In this document: positions 18,745-26,917 of the stretch, piece by piece
Position numbering within the stretch: position 1 is the first letter of the stretch
How the letters are laid out: every line of letters begins with the position of its first letter
DNA from: an uncultured delta proteobacterium
GTDB lineage: Bacteria; Desulfobacterota; WTBG01; CAIYCZ01; CAIRTM01
Direction of reading: 5' to 3'
Assembly (NCBI GenBank): GCA_903881505.1
Contig: CAIRTM010000077.1
Location: forward strand, 1 to 64,000
Length of the DNA stretch: 64,000 nt
The notes under the pieces: generated by a model
Seen by the model: the letters and a program-made list of their open reading frames with translations, nothing else
What the model was told of the DNA's origin: nothing
Databases searched by the model: none
Translations under genes and position numbers: made by a program

Positions 18745-20233
18745 GGCTGTTCTCCTGCTGCGCAGCGGCACCTGTGCGCCGGCGCACCGCCTGCACGCCC
18801 ACGGCCAGGCTTATGACCATGAAGGGTATGGCGGGGGTATTAAACCGCGGCAGGCTGTTCGTCAGCAGGGCGTTGAGCACGAGAAGACACAACGGAGCCG
18901 CAGCAAACGCGACCAGTTCGCCCTGTTGTTTGAGCGCGGCATACAGGCACACGCAGACAAAGGCCGCATATGCGGCCGCGCCGAAAGCCGTCCAGAAGCC
19001 GCCGCCGTAAAAACACCACATTCCGCGCCAGGCAAGCGGCAGGCTCGCCGCCATATGCCGGAAGGGGTGCCGGGCGATCATCTCCAGCGCTTCTTTGCGC
19101 AGGTATGCATCGGCGGCATGCGCTGCATTGGGGCGGCCAGCCTGCTCGAAATAGTGCTGCATCCGCACGCGCTGCGCTCGCGCAACGGCATAAAATGAAA
19201 CCGCATCTTCAGTCCTTCCCTGCCGCTGCGCGACAGTGTCGTCTCCGGCAAAGCCTGCGTCGGCCGAGCAGTTCAGCCGGGCGGCCCTGCCGCCGCGTTC
19301 ATACTCAAGGGAGCTCACATGCAGCGGCGTACCGCGCACAAGCCGCCTGTATGCGCCGGGCCCCCAGCTGTGAAAGGCGGCCCGGTACTCAAACGCGTCC
19401 ATCCGGTTTATCAGGGCGCGCGTATACAGGGCCAGCCCTCCCCTGTCCGATATTTGCACGCTTCCGAAATGAACGGCATTGCGGATAAGCCAGGGGCCGG
19501 CGGTGAGCAGCACGCCGATACACATCAGGCCCGCGTATTTCATGAGCCGTGCCGGCGCCGCCGTTGTGCGCATCGCGGCCGCGACGGCGGCGCCTGCAAT
19601 CATCAGGGGCGCGGCATACAAAAATATCGCCTTGGTGAGCGCCAGGCCGCCCAGCGCCGCACCGGCGCAGAGCGATGTCCATGGCGAGGGCCGGGTCGCA
19701 AAAACCCCGAAACACAACGCGCAGGCAAGCATGCACGCCGAGGCAGCCATTTCGGTAGTGAGCCTGTCGATGTTCGCGGGGTCCCGCAAAAAGCATGCGA
19801 ACACAAGAACCATCACGACAAGCGCTGCAGGGCCGCTGCGGCTGAGGCGGTACGCCAGCGCCGCACTTGCGCACAGCACCGCAAACGACCACAGCAGGTT
19901 GATTCTCTTGAGCGTGCGGCTGTCAAAGCCGCGCCCGGCGCAGTCGCCGTCGATGCAGGCCCCTCCCTCGCCGAGCAGGCCCATATAGGCCGCGGTTACA
20001 AGCACCGGCAGCGGCTCGCGGTAATTATCCGGCACGGGCTTCGCGCCCGATGGCCCGCTTTTTGAAAACACGCCCCATGCATACAGATTCCAGGCCGACT
20101 GCAGGTTCTGCCGTGCATCGCTCCGGTTGGGCGCGTCGGTAATGCGCCTGTCGAGCTCAGCGCACAGCAGCGCCGCCGCTGCCGCCGCCAGCAGGCACGC
20201 AATCATCCTGCGGGTTCTGTTCTGTGCCGCCAC
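18734..20233 (-). CDS. Multi-span membrane protein, probable GT-C transferase (copy A)
   Basis: 499 aa with an N-terminal helix (about residues 10-25) and roughly ten further hydrophobic stretches. Paralogue of the protein at 14891-16402 and of similar length; identical or near-identical blocks include DNYREPLPV against DNYREPVVP, DSGFALMDE against DAGFAGDD, and WRGMWCFYGGGFW against WRGMWCFYGGGLF. The topology suits a GT-C enzyme using a lipid-linked sugar on the periplasmic side. No family-wide signature is certain, so the activity is inference. The two copies bracket the double GT4 gene. Confidence 0.8.
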   Translation of the reverse strand: MAAQNRTRRMIACLLAAAAAALLCAELDRRITDAPNRSDARQNLQSAWNLYAWGVFSKSGPSGAKPVPDNYREPLPVLVTAAYMGLLGEGGACIDGDCAGRGFDSRTLKRINLLWSFAVLCASAALAYRLSRSGPAALVVMVLVFACFLRDPANIDRLTTEMAASACMLACALCFGVFATRPSPWTSLCAGAALGGLALTKAIFLYAAPLMIAGAAVAAAMRTTAAPARLMKYAGLMCIGVLLTAGPWLIRNAVHFGSVQISDRGGLALYTRALINRMDAFEYRAAFHSWGPGAYRRLVRGTPLHVSSLEYERGGRAARLNCSADAGFAGDDTVAQRQGRTEDAVSFYAVARAQRVRMQHYFEQAGRPNAAHAADAYLRKEALEMIARHPFRHMAASLPLAWRGMWCFYGGGFWTAFGAAAYAAFVCVCLYAALKQQGELVAFAAAPLCLLVLNALLTNSLPRFNTPAIPFMVISLAVGVQAVRRRTGAAAQQENSRDS

Positions 20234-20260
20234 GGGCGCGTCCTCACACGTCTGCAGGTT

Positions 20261-21460
20261 TTACACACTGGCATCTTCAAACCTCAGGCGCAAAAAATTA
20301 TCGATCGCCGCTTCAGGCCGCATGCGCGCAAAAACCGTCGAGCGGCTGATGGCGCTGACATTGAAAACGCTGTGACCGCGCCATGCCCTGAGTATCGCAG
20401 CGGCCAGGTCTTCGGCAGAGCCATTCGCCGCCAGAAGGCCGGTGGCCTGATCCTGCACCAGTTCATCGATGCTGGAACCATACGTGCCGATCACCGGCAC
20501 ATCCAGCAGCAGGCTCTCAATGACCGTATTGGGCAGATTATCGACACGCGAAGGCAGCACCGCGGCAACGGCTTTCCGCACCACGGCGTACAGCACTGCC
20601 TTTTCCTGGGCGCCGATGAGCGTAATTCTTGATGCCTGCGGTCCGAACAGCCGGGCACACTCCTGCTGCGTTGCAGCGTCGGCGAATGTCCCGCACCAGA
20701 CCATGCTGAAATCCGGCGCCTGCTGCCAGACGATCGGCAGCGCATGTGCCAGAACCAGGGAACCCTTGCGGGGCGCAAACGAGCCGAAGTGTATCATAAA
20801 CCTGCCGGGCAGGCTGAACGGCAGTACAGCGGCCGGCTGCGCATCGAGAAAAGCAGGCGGGCGCAGCACGTCCGTGTGTATGCCCCACTGATTGGTGAAT
20901 TCCCGGGCCAGAAAGCTGCTCGGGGCGTAGACGCGGTCGGCCCGTTTGGCCGCGGTCTTCTCCAGAAAACTCATCAGCCTGAAGCCCGCGCCCTTTTTCC
21001 CGTCAGCCGCAAACCACAGGTCGCGCTTGGAGCTCATGCGCATCACATGCGGCCGCTCCGTTCTCCTGCGCACCAGCAGCCCGCAGCAGCCGCAATTGGT
21101 GCTCTGCACAATGTCAAAACAAGCCTGCCGCTCACGCGCATCAAGCGCGCGGCTCAGATACCAGGCATTGTTGAGAGAGGCGGCCGGCCCTGACCACAGG
21201 TTCCCGAACAGGCGCACGAGCACCCAGTTGACCGCCTTGCGCATAAAGCTGTCAGCGGCGATTATTTTGACGCTGTGTACCAGTACCCCGTTGACGGTCG
21301 CGGTTCCGGCCGGGCCTGCCGAGGCCACGAACACTTCGACCGCGTGCCCGGCTTCGCACAGCGCGCGCGTTATCCGGCCAAGATACGTGCCCAGACCGCC
21401 CGAGGTGCCTGTTGCGGTTATAAACTCATTTGTTAAAAATGCGATACGCATGGTGTTCAC
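20261..21460 (-). CDS. Glycosyltransferase family 4
   Basis: GT-B retaining transferase, 399 aa. The N-terminus MRIAFLTNEFITATGTSGGLGTYL is typical of GT4/GT5-like enzymes; the C-terminal donor domain has FMIHFGSFAPRKGS, LIGAQEKAVLY, PSRVDNLPNTVIESLLLDVPVIGT and DQATGLLAANGS. Conserved Glu in NTVIESLL corresponds to the EX7E motif region. The start is a GTG whose G overlaps the stop of the upstream kinase gene (21457-21460); the ATG at 21451 is an alternative. It lies 27 nt upstream of the multi-span protein gene. Confidence 0.9.
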   Translation of the reverse strand: MNTMRIAFLTNEFITATGTSGGLGTYLGRITRALCEAGHAVEVFVASAGPAGTATVNGVLVHSVKIIAADSFMRKAVNWVLVRLFGNLWSGPAASLNNAWYLSRALDARERQACFDIVQSTNCGCCGLLVRRRTERPHVMRMSSKRDLWFAADGKKGAGFRLMSFLEKTAAKRADRVYAPSSFLAREFTNQWGIHTDVLRPPAFLDAQPAAVLPFSLPGRFMIHFGSFAPRKGSLVLAHALPIVWQQAPDFSMVWCGTFADAATQQECARLFGPQASRITLIGAQEKAVLYAVVRKAVAAVLPSRVDNLPNTVIESLLLDVPVIGTYGSSIDELVQDQATGLLAANGSAEDLAAAILRAWRGHSVFNVSAISRSTVFARMRPEAAIDNFLRLRFEDASV

Positions 21461-22254
21461 GGTATGCGGGCGCCTGACGCGGTAAAAAGCTCGGCCGCCC
21501 GGGCGTTCAGTTCACGGCAGCAGTCCTCAAGCGGACCGTCGTTCTTGACATGCAGGACCGCGATACCCCGGACGGCCAGCTCGTGCGCGGCCGCGGCCAG
21601 GCAGGCCTCAAAATTGCGCTCCAGCTGCGCGCGCCGCGCCGCGTCCGCGTTTTTCAAGCGCGCGGGGAGTCGTCCCCGGGCGGCAAGCCGCGCCGCGCGG
21701 CTCTGCGCCGGCGCATCAACGCAGATGACCGCGTCCGGCGCGGGGACTGCGGCGATATAGGCCCGCACCTTATCCGGATCAGCGGCGCCCGCGCAATAGC
21801 CGAACATCGACAGCGCCCTGCTGCAGAAACCCTCGTCCAGCACCAGCGCCTCGTCCTGTTTCAGCATTTCCGCGGCCAGCTCATAGCCGCTAAACAGGCG
21901 TACCAGCCACGTGACGAGCAGGACGCTGTCCTGAAACTGCTCCGGACGGCGCAGTATGGCGCCGAGCGTGCGCACCAGCCCGCCGTGATCATCAAGGAAC
22001 CTGTCCAGCGCTTCACAGGAAAAACGCGGCCGGGCATACACCGCATGCAGCCAGCGTTTGCCGCGCGCATACGAACAGTACGCAAGCGGGCGGCGCAGGT
22101 CATACCAGCGCGAACGCCGTCGCAGCGCGACATACAATGCCTCCTCTGCCTCAAAGGCCTTACAACCCAGGCTGCGCGCATAGCGGCACAGCTCGCGTGC
22201 CAGTGTGGTTTTACCGGCGCCCGGCAACCCGAGAAACTCGACATGCGTCTTCAC
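21457..22254 (-). CDS. P-loop kinase-like protein
   Basis: 265 aa. Walker A VEFLGLPGAGKTTLAREL (GLPGAGKT at 9-16), a Walker-B-like LVLDEGFCSRAL near 135-145, and an Asp in ICVDAPAQSRAARL, followed by an Arg-rich lid (AARGRLPARLKN). This is the pattern of the nucleoside/nucleotide or sugar kinase branch of P-loop NTPases. No specific family name is justified. It overlaps the upstream nucleotidyltransferase-kinase fusion by 4 nt and the downstream GT4 by 4 nt. In this context a kinase that phosphorylates a glycan, sugar or lipid intermediate is plausible. Confidence 0.78.
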   Translation of the reverse strand: MKTHVEFLGLPGAGKTTLARELCRYARSLGCKAFEAEEALYVALRRRSRWYDLRRPLAYCSYARGKRWLHAVYARPRFSCEALDRFLDDHGGLVRTLGAILRRPEQFQDSVLLVTWLVRLFSGYELAAEMLKQDEALVLDEGFCSRALSMFGYCAGAADPDKVRAYIAAVPAPDAVICVDAPAQSRAARLAARGRLPARLKNADAARRAQLERNFEACLAAAAHELAVRGIAVLHVKNDGPLEDCCRELNARAAELFTASGARIP

Positions 22255-23693
22255 AGCATCTCCCAGACAGCGGTTTTGACCGCGAGCGCCACGGACGCGT
22301 ACGGGCCTTCGGCGTCAACAGTCACAGCCGTCGCATCGGCCCTGATGCTGTTGACTGCGCACACCTTCTCTTGCAGCCGTCTCAGTGATGCGGCAGGTTT
22401 GCGTGCGTTCAAAACCTCGGCTGCGGCCTGCAGTACAATCATACGATCCGGCGGTGCAAGGCGGGCATAGAAAAAACGCTCGAGGCGGGCAAGCAGGCCC
22501 CCCGGCTGTTTCTGCAGCCGCGCTCCGTCCATGGGCTCTTCCATGGCATTGAATTGCCGCAGGGGAAAGCGCTCACCGATGACAACACATCCTTTGCTCC
22601 TGAACGACTGCGCGCTCCGGCTCTGCGCATAGCGCTGCCGGGCCACATACGCCCACAGCAGTGCGTCCAGGGTCCGCGAGCAGAACCCGAAAAAACGCGC
22701 CGCCGGACCGATCCCGCGGCGTATGCAGTTTGCAGAGAGCATATCGGCCCTTTGCCGGGCTTTCGTAAAAAAAATGTACGGCCCCGCTGATTTCGGTATG
22801 CCGAAATACAGCACTCTCACCTCCAGCTTCCAGCCGAGCCATGCGGCAAGGTCGCGCGCCAGCGTGGTCTTGCCCGAGCCGTCGGCCCCGACAAGCGCAA
22901 AAAAAACGCCCCGGTCCGGGAGCGTTTTCTTTTTCTGACCATGCCCGCGCACGTTTTTCAGGCGCGCTGCCGCCGTAAAGCGGGCACGGTTCACCACGGA
23001 TGCTGTACAGCAGTTTTTCAGGCTGCGCGTCAGCCGTACTTTAAAACCCAGAAAGTATGCAGGCGTGACCCGGCCGGCGCTGTAGCGCCGGAAAAAACCG
23101 GCCATCAGGCGCTCGTCCAGCCGCAGCCCGGAGGCCTGCAGATGCCGGCCGATATTCTCCGCATCCACACGCCCAAGCAGCCAGTCGAACTCCGCCCTGG
23201 CGGCAGCGGGAATCACTTCGCGGTACGGCCGCAGCAATGCTTTCGCCAGGTCCCGGAAGCGGGCCTTCAAGGCCGTGCGCACGGCCAGCACGATCAGTTC
23301 GCGGGCGTACGCGGGGATCGCGACATCAAACAGCGTCACGCATTCCGACAACAGCCACTGCTCTATTGGCAGATGATAGTTCTTCGGCCTGCCGCCGGTA
23401 ATAATCCTGAAATGCAGGTGGATATGGCCGAGCCTGCCCGTTGCGCCGTCAAAAACCAGCCAGTCCTCGATGCCGGGATACCGCGATGAGGGCTGCGGAA
23501 CAACCTGCTTGCAGCCGGCCTGCCGCAATATACTCCTGCACGCATCGGCCTGGGCGCCGTCAACCAGGATATCAAGATCGGTTTCCCCGGCAAGCGCTTC
23601 GCCGAGGTGCTGGTTGCTTTTCCAGTGGCAGTACCGTATCGGGTGGCGGTTCAGGGCGGCAACCAGCTCTGCAACGGCGCGTACGTGGCTCAT
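22251..23693 (-). CDS. Nucleotidyltransferase-like / thymidylate-kinase-like fusion
   Basis: 480 aa with two recognisable parts. Residues about 5-110 resemble a nucleotidyltransferase-fold domain: YCHWKSNQHLGEAL, then GETDLDILVD with the paired Asp39 and Asp41. Residues about 260-480 resemble thymidylate kinase: Walker A ALVGADGSGKTTLARDL (GADGSGKT at 269-276), VVIGERFPLRQF (DR-like motif replaced by ER) and a late RMIVLQA segment in place of the usual LDxxxExxxxR. Proteins of this two-part type occur in capsule and O-antigen loci with no proven substrate. The ATG at 23693 overlaps the upstream gene by 4 nt (ATGA) and is preceded by GAGGG; the longer in-frame start at 23744 is less likely. 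Confidence 0.85.
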   Translation of the reverse strand: MSHVRAVAELVAALNRHPIRYCHWKSNQHLGEALAGETDLDILVDGAQADACRSILRQAGCKQVVPQPSSRYPGIEDWLVFDGATGRLGHIHLHFRIITGGRPKNYHLPIEQWLLSECVTLFDVAIPAYARELIVLAVRTALKARFRDLAKALLRPYREVIPAAARAEFDWLLGRVDAENIGRHLQASGLRLDERLMAGFFRRYSAGRVTPAYFLGFKVRLTRSLKNCCTASVVNRARFTAAARLKNVRGHGQKKKTLPDRGVFFALVGADGSGKTTLARDLAAWLGWKLEVRVLYFGIPKSAGPYIFFTKARQRADMLSANCIRRGIGPAARFFGFCSRTLDALLWAYVARQRYAQSRSAQSFRSKGCVVIGERFPLRQFNAMEEPMDGARLQKQPGGLLARLERFFYARLAPPDRMIVLQAAAEVLNARKPAASLRRLQEKVCAVNSIRADATAVTVDAEGPYASVALAVKTAVWEML

Positions 23694-24850
23694 GACCGTG
23701 CCGCCCTCACGAAAGAAAGATAGCGTTCGGCGCGCAGCTGCCATGCATACTGCGCCGCGTCGCTGCGCGCCCGGGCTGCCATCGCCGCCGCCGCGCCGGG
23801 ATTGTCAAGCGCCCATTGCAGGCCGCGAGCCAGGCATTCGGCGCTGTCGGCTTCAACCAGCACGGCATTGTGGTCATGCCGCAGCACCTCGCGGACAACC
23901 GGGAAATCAGCCGCAATAATGGTTTTCCCCGCGGCCAGGTAGTCAAACATTTTCATGGGCGACATATACGCATGCGCGGATGCGCTGGTATAGGGCATCA
24001 GCACGATGTCGGCAGCCGCCAGCCAGCCCGGCAGCGCCGTAGCGGGAATATGGCCGGTAAAGCGCATGTTGCGCAGGCTGTTCCGGGCCGCCATGGCGCG
24101 GTACGGTTCCATATCATCAGGACTGCCGCCGATGATGAGAAAAAAAATATCCCTGAAGCGCTCGGCACAATACATAATATGTTCAATGCCCCGGCCCGGA
24201 TACAGGCTTCCGCTGAAACAGACGATTGCTCCGGCAGCGGGCAGCCCGAGCCGCTCGCGCAGGTCCTGCCGGGCCGGCAACCCCTCATGGCGCTGCGGAT
24301 CCGCACCGTTGGGCAGTACCGCGATCCTGCTTTCCGGCACTCCGGCCTCAGCAAAAGATTTCCGGCCCGCCTGCGTTGTAGTAACGACCCTGCCCCGGCA
24401 CCGTGGTCTGTTCATGGTCTCGATAAAACGCGGGAAAAGACGGCTGCCGGAAGGCTTTAAAAAATTATGGCATTCGAAGACGAATGGCGTGCCGAACCGG
24501 GCGGCCGTCAGCGCCAGCTCAATCTGCCGGGCGTTGATCATGCGGGCGCCCGCCAGCACCGCGCCGCACAGCGCCAGAAAGGCGTATCCGTTTCTGCGTA
24601 TCGCAGCGGGGCAGCGCTTGAAGGGATCGTAAAGGTAGCGTATGGAAAAATTTGGGGGCAGCCCGTAAAAATCCCACAGTGTGCCCGCGCAGCCCAGCTC
24701 ATCGAGACTCAGGGCCTGGCCCCTTGGAATGATCAGGTCAACTGCTGCTCCCCGGGAGGCCAGGGCGCAGCACATGTTCATGACACAGACCGCATCAGCA
24801 GAGCGCGACGGGATGGAACCGGTGCATGTCAGATATGCGATTTTATACAT
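23690..24850 (-). CDS. Glycosyltransferase family 4
   Basis: GT-B retaining enzyme, 386 aa. N-terminus MYKIAYLTCTGSIPSRSADAV, central IAVLPNGADPQRH, donor domain VCFSGSLYPGRGIEH, FLIIGGSPDDMEPY, FTGHIPATALPGWLAAADIVLMPY and MSPMKMFDYLAAGKTIIAADF (the EX7E region has a different first residue, K-M-F instead of P-x-x-x-E, so the first Glu is not obvious). The ATG at 24850 is chosen because it overlaps the upstream stop by only 8 nt; starts at 24865 and 24892 have no ribosome-binding site. Confidence 0.88.
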   Translation of the reverse strand: MYKIAYLTCTGSIPSRSADAVCVMNMCCALASRGAAVDLIIPRGQALSLDELGCAGTLWDFYGLPPNFSIRYLYDPFKRCPAAIRRNGYAFLALCGAVLAGARMINARQIELALTAARFGTPFVFECHNFLKPSGSRLFPRFIETMNRPRCRGRVVTTTQAGRKSFAEAGVPESRIAVLPNGADPQRHEGLPARQDLRERLGLPAAGAIVCFSGSLYPGRGIEHIMYCAERFRDIFFLIIGGSPDDMEPYRAMAARNSLRNMRFTGHIPATALPGWLAAADIVLMPYTSASAHAYMSPMKMFDYLAAGKTIIAADFPVVREVLRHDHNAVLVEADSAECLARGLQWALDNPGAAAAMAARARSDAAQYAWQLRAERYLSFVRAARS

Positions 24851-25796
24851 CTGCTTTTTCCGCATCACGCGCAGAAGGCCCCCTGTATTCATCCCATCTG
24901 ATGCGCCATCCCAGCAGGGCCATCATATTGGCAAGCGCCGCGACCATATCGCTGAGCGCGCGTGCAACGCTGCTGAAGCCGTGCACGGGGCTCACCGGAA
25001 GGATGAGCACCCCGGTGATGATTTTTTTCAATAACCCGAAAAACAGCGCGATTTTCTGCGACGCCGCCAGCTCGGCATAGCCGGGCTTGAGATTGCTCTT
25101 TCTGAACCTGCTCTTGAGCAGATAGGAAAGGCACATCCGTTCCCGGGCCAGCACCTCGAAGACGGGCGCGTCCGCAGTCCACATGATGACAGCGCCCTGC
25201 CGGGCCGCCCGGTAAAAAAAATCCGTGTCAGAGCCGCCCGCCGCGCCAAAGCCCTCATCAAAACGAAGGCCCCTCTGCACGGCAAGCGTGTGAAGGTTAA
25301 AGAGCACGTTGCCGGTTGCGGCCGTGCGCAGCGGTGTTCCGGCCGCGCGCCGGGCGTTTTGAAAAAAATTCCCCTCGATGATCCAGCGCGGCGTTCCCGG
25401 CGGATAGACGGTTTCAACATAACCGGCCATGACATCGGCACCCGAGCCGATATAGCGGTCCCAGAGCGTGGCCAGCCAGCCGGGGCTGACATACTCATCA
25501 TCGTCGATAAACGCCAGATCGGTGATGCCGATCTTCACGGCCCGCTCTATCACATTGTTGCGGGCAAAGGGAATGCCCCGGCGCGGCTCCACGCCGTAAT
25601 GCACGGCACAGCCCGCAGCTGCGCTGAACCTCTCTGCAACCGGGCGCGCCGAGCCGGCCGGGTCGTTGTCGGCGATAATCACGCAGACATCGACAGCGGC
25701 CGGGCGCTCCAGCTGCGCCAGGCTCTGCAGGCAGCGCCAAAGCTGCTCAGGCCGCCGGCAGGTACAGACGCCGACGGCAAGGTTTCTGGCTCCCAT
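24843..25796 (-). CDS. Glycosyltransferase family 2
   Basis: GT-A enzyme of 317 aa. LAVGVCTCRRPEQLWRCL, VIIADNDPAGSA, RRGIPFARNNVIERA, and the metal-binding FIDDDEYVSPGWL define the catalytic half; GAAGGSDTDFFYRAARQG carries the acceptor-base motif. Two weakly hydrophobic helices near the C-terminus may contact the membrane. The true start is the ATG at 25796 (MGARNL); the reading frame stays open upstream only because it lies antiphase to the preceding GT4 gene. Confidence 0.9.
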   Translation of the reverse strand: MGARNLAVGVCTCRRPEQLWRCLQSLAQLERPAAVDVCVIIADNDPAGSARPVAERFSAAAGCAVHYGVEPRRGIPFARNNVIERAVKIGITDLAFIDDDEYVSPGWLATLWDRYIGSGADVMAGYVETVYPPGTPRWIIEGNFFQNARRAAGTPLRTAATGNVLFNLHTLAVQRGLRFDEGFGAAGGSDTDFFYRAARQGAVIMWTADAPVFEVLARERMCLSYLLKSRFRKSNLKPGYAELAASQKIALFFGLLKKIITGVLILPVSPVHGFSSVARALSDMVAALANMMALLGWRIRWDEYRGPSARDAEKADV

Positions 25797-25825
25797 ATGT
25801 TCACACCGCGTCAACGGCAGCGACC

Positions 25826-26914
25826 TCAGCGGTCTATCAGCGCGTTGAGAATTGAAATGTGCTTTTCCATTGAAAAATTCTCCTGCACGTGCCGCCGGCC
25901 CTGCCGCCCCAGCGACAGGGCGTAGTCCCGGTCGTCCAGCAGCCTGAGCATGGCATCGGCCATGCCGTCGACGTCGTGCTCGCCGACCAGCAGGCCGGTC
26001 TGCCCGTGCAGGACGGCATCCGGAATGCCGGCATGCTCGGTCGCAACGACCGGCAGGCCGGATGCAGCGGCCTCGAGCACGGCAACCGGCATGCCCTCCA
26101 TATCCCCGTCGTCGGCCGTTATCGAATGCTGAACAAAGCCGCGCGCTCTCTCGTATACGTTCTGCAGCGCGGGGGGATCGACTACACCCGGGAAGGAAAC
26201 GGCGTGTTCGCATCCCAGGTACCGGGCGATGTTTTTACAGGCATTCAGCAGCGGCCCCTCGCCCGCGAAATACAGCCGCGCGTCGGGGTGGGACTTCAAA
26301 ACCCTGGCGAACGCCAGCACGGTGTAATGCGGCGCTTTCTTGTTGACGAACCGGCCTGCGGCCGCGAACGTTTTTTCGCTGCAGCGCGGGTTCACCAGAA
26401 AAAACGCCTCCTGCGGTCCGTACGGGGCATAGGTGATCTTTTCCCTGGCGGCCCCGAGTTCAACCAGCGCGCCGATCATGGGCCGTGACACCGCGACGAT
26501 CGACTCGGCATAATCGAACATCCGGGCGTACTGTTCACGCCAGCGTTCCACGACCCTGCGGACCGATATGTCATAGCCGTGGAAGTGCACGATCAGCGGC
26601 AGGCCTGCCTTCCGGCAGGCGTTCAGGACGGCCGCCCCGGTCGGCCCGTATTCGGCGAACACCTTGTCCACCCGGTTGCGCCTGAAGGAGCGCAGCAGCG
26701 CATCCTCCTGCAGGGTCGTGCCCGCTGAAGGGCGCAGCCTCTTCAGGAGTGCGTCCATGCGGCCGGGCTGAAGAGGCGCCTGTCCTTCACAGCAGCCCGG
26801 CAGGGCGCCGCCGTAATAATACACGACACGGGCTCCCAGCAGCCGCCGGTGCGCCAGGATAAAGGTTTCGCTGGCGGCCGACTTATTGGGCGATATGAGG
26901 GCGATTGTCTTCAT
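25826..26914 (-). CDS. Glycosyltransferase family 4
   Basis: 362-aa GT-B enzyme. ALISPNKSAASETFILAH is the GT4 acceptor-domain start; LIVHFHGYDISVRR marks the central acceptor motif; LYFAGEGPLLNACKNIAR, VSFPGVVDPPALQNVYERA, and DMEGMPVAVLEAAASGLPVV (EGMPVAVLE is the EX7E motif) form the donor site. It begins 3 nt after the stop of the GT-methyltransferase fusion and ends 29 nt before the next GT2 gene. Confidence 0.92.
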   Translation of the reverse strand: MKTIALISPNKSAASETFILAHRRLLGARVVYYYGGALPGCCEGQAPLQPGRMDALLKRLRPSAGTTLQEDALLRSFRRNRVDKVFAEYGPTGAAVLNACRKAGLPLIVHFHGYDISVRRVVERWREQYARMFDYAESIVAVSRPMIGALVELGAAREKITYAPYGPQEAFFLVNPRCSEKTFAAAGRFVNKKAPHYTVLAFARVLKSHPDARLYFAGEGPLLNACKNIARYLGCEHAVSFPGVVDPPALQNVYERARGFVQHSITADDGDMEGMPVAVLEAAASGLPVVATEHAGIPDAVLHGQTGLLVGEHDVDGMADAMLRLLDDRDYALSLGRQGRRHVQENFSMEKHISILNALIDR

Positions 26915-26917
26915 CCC

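Noticed and set aside
25797-26213. N-terminal extension of the GT2 at 24843
   Set aside because: The 139 extra residues are Arg/Ala-rich, antiphase to the upstream GT4 gene, and carry no GT motif; the start at 25796 gives a complete GT2.
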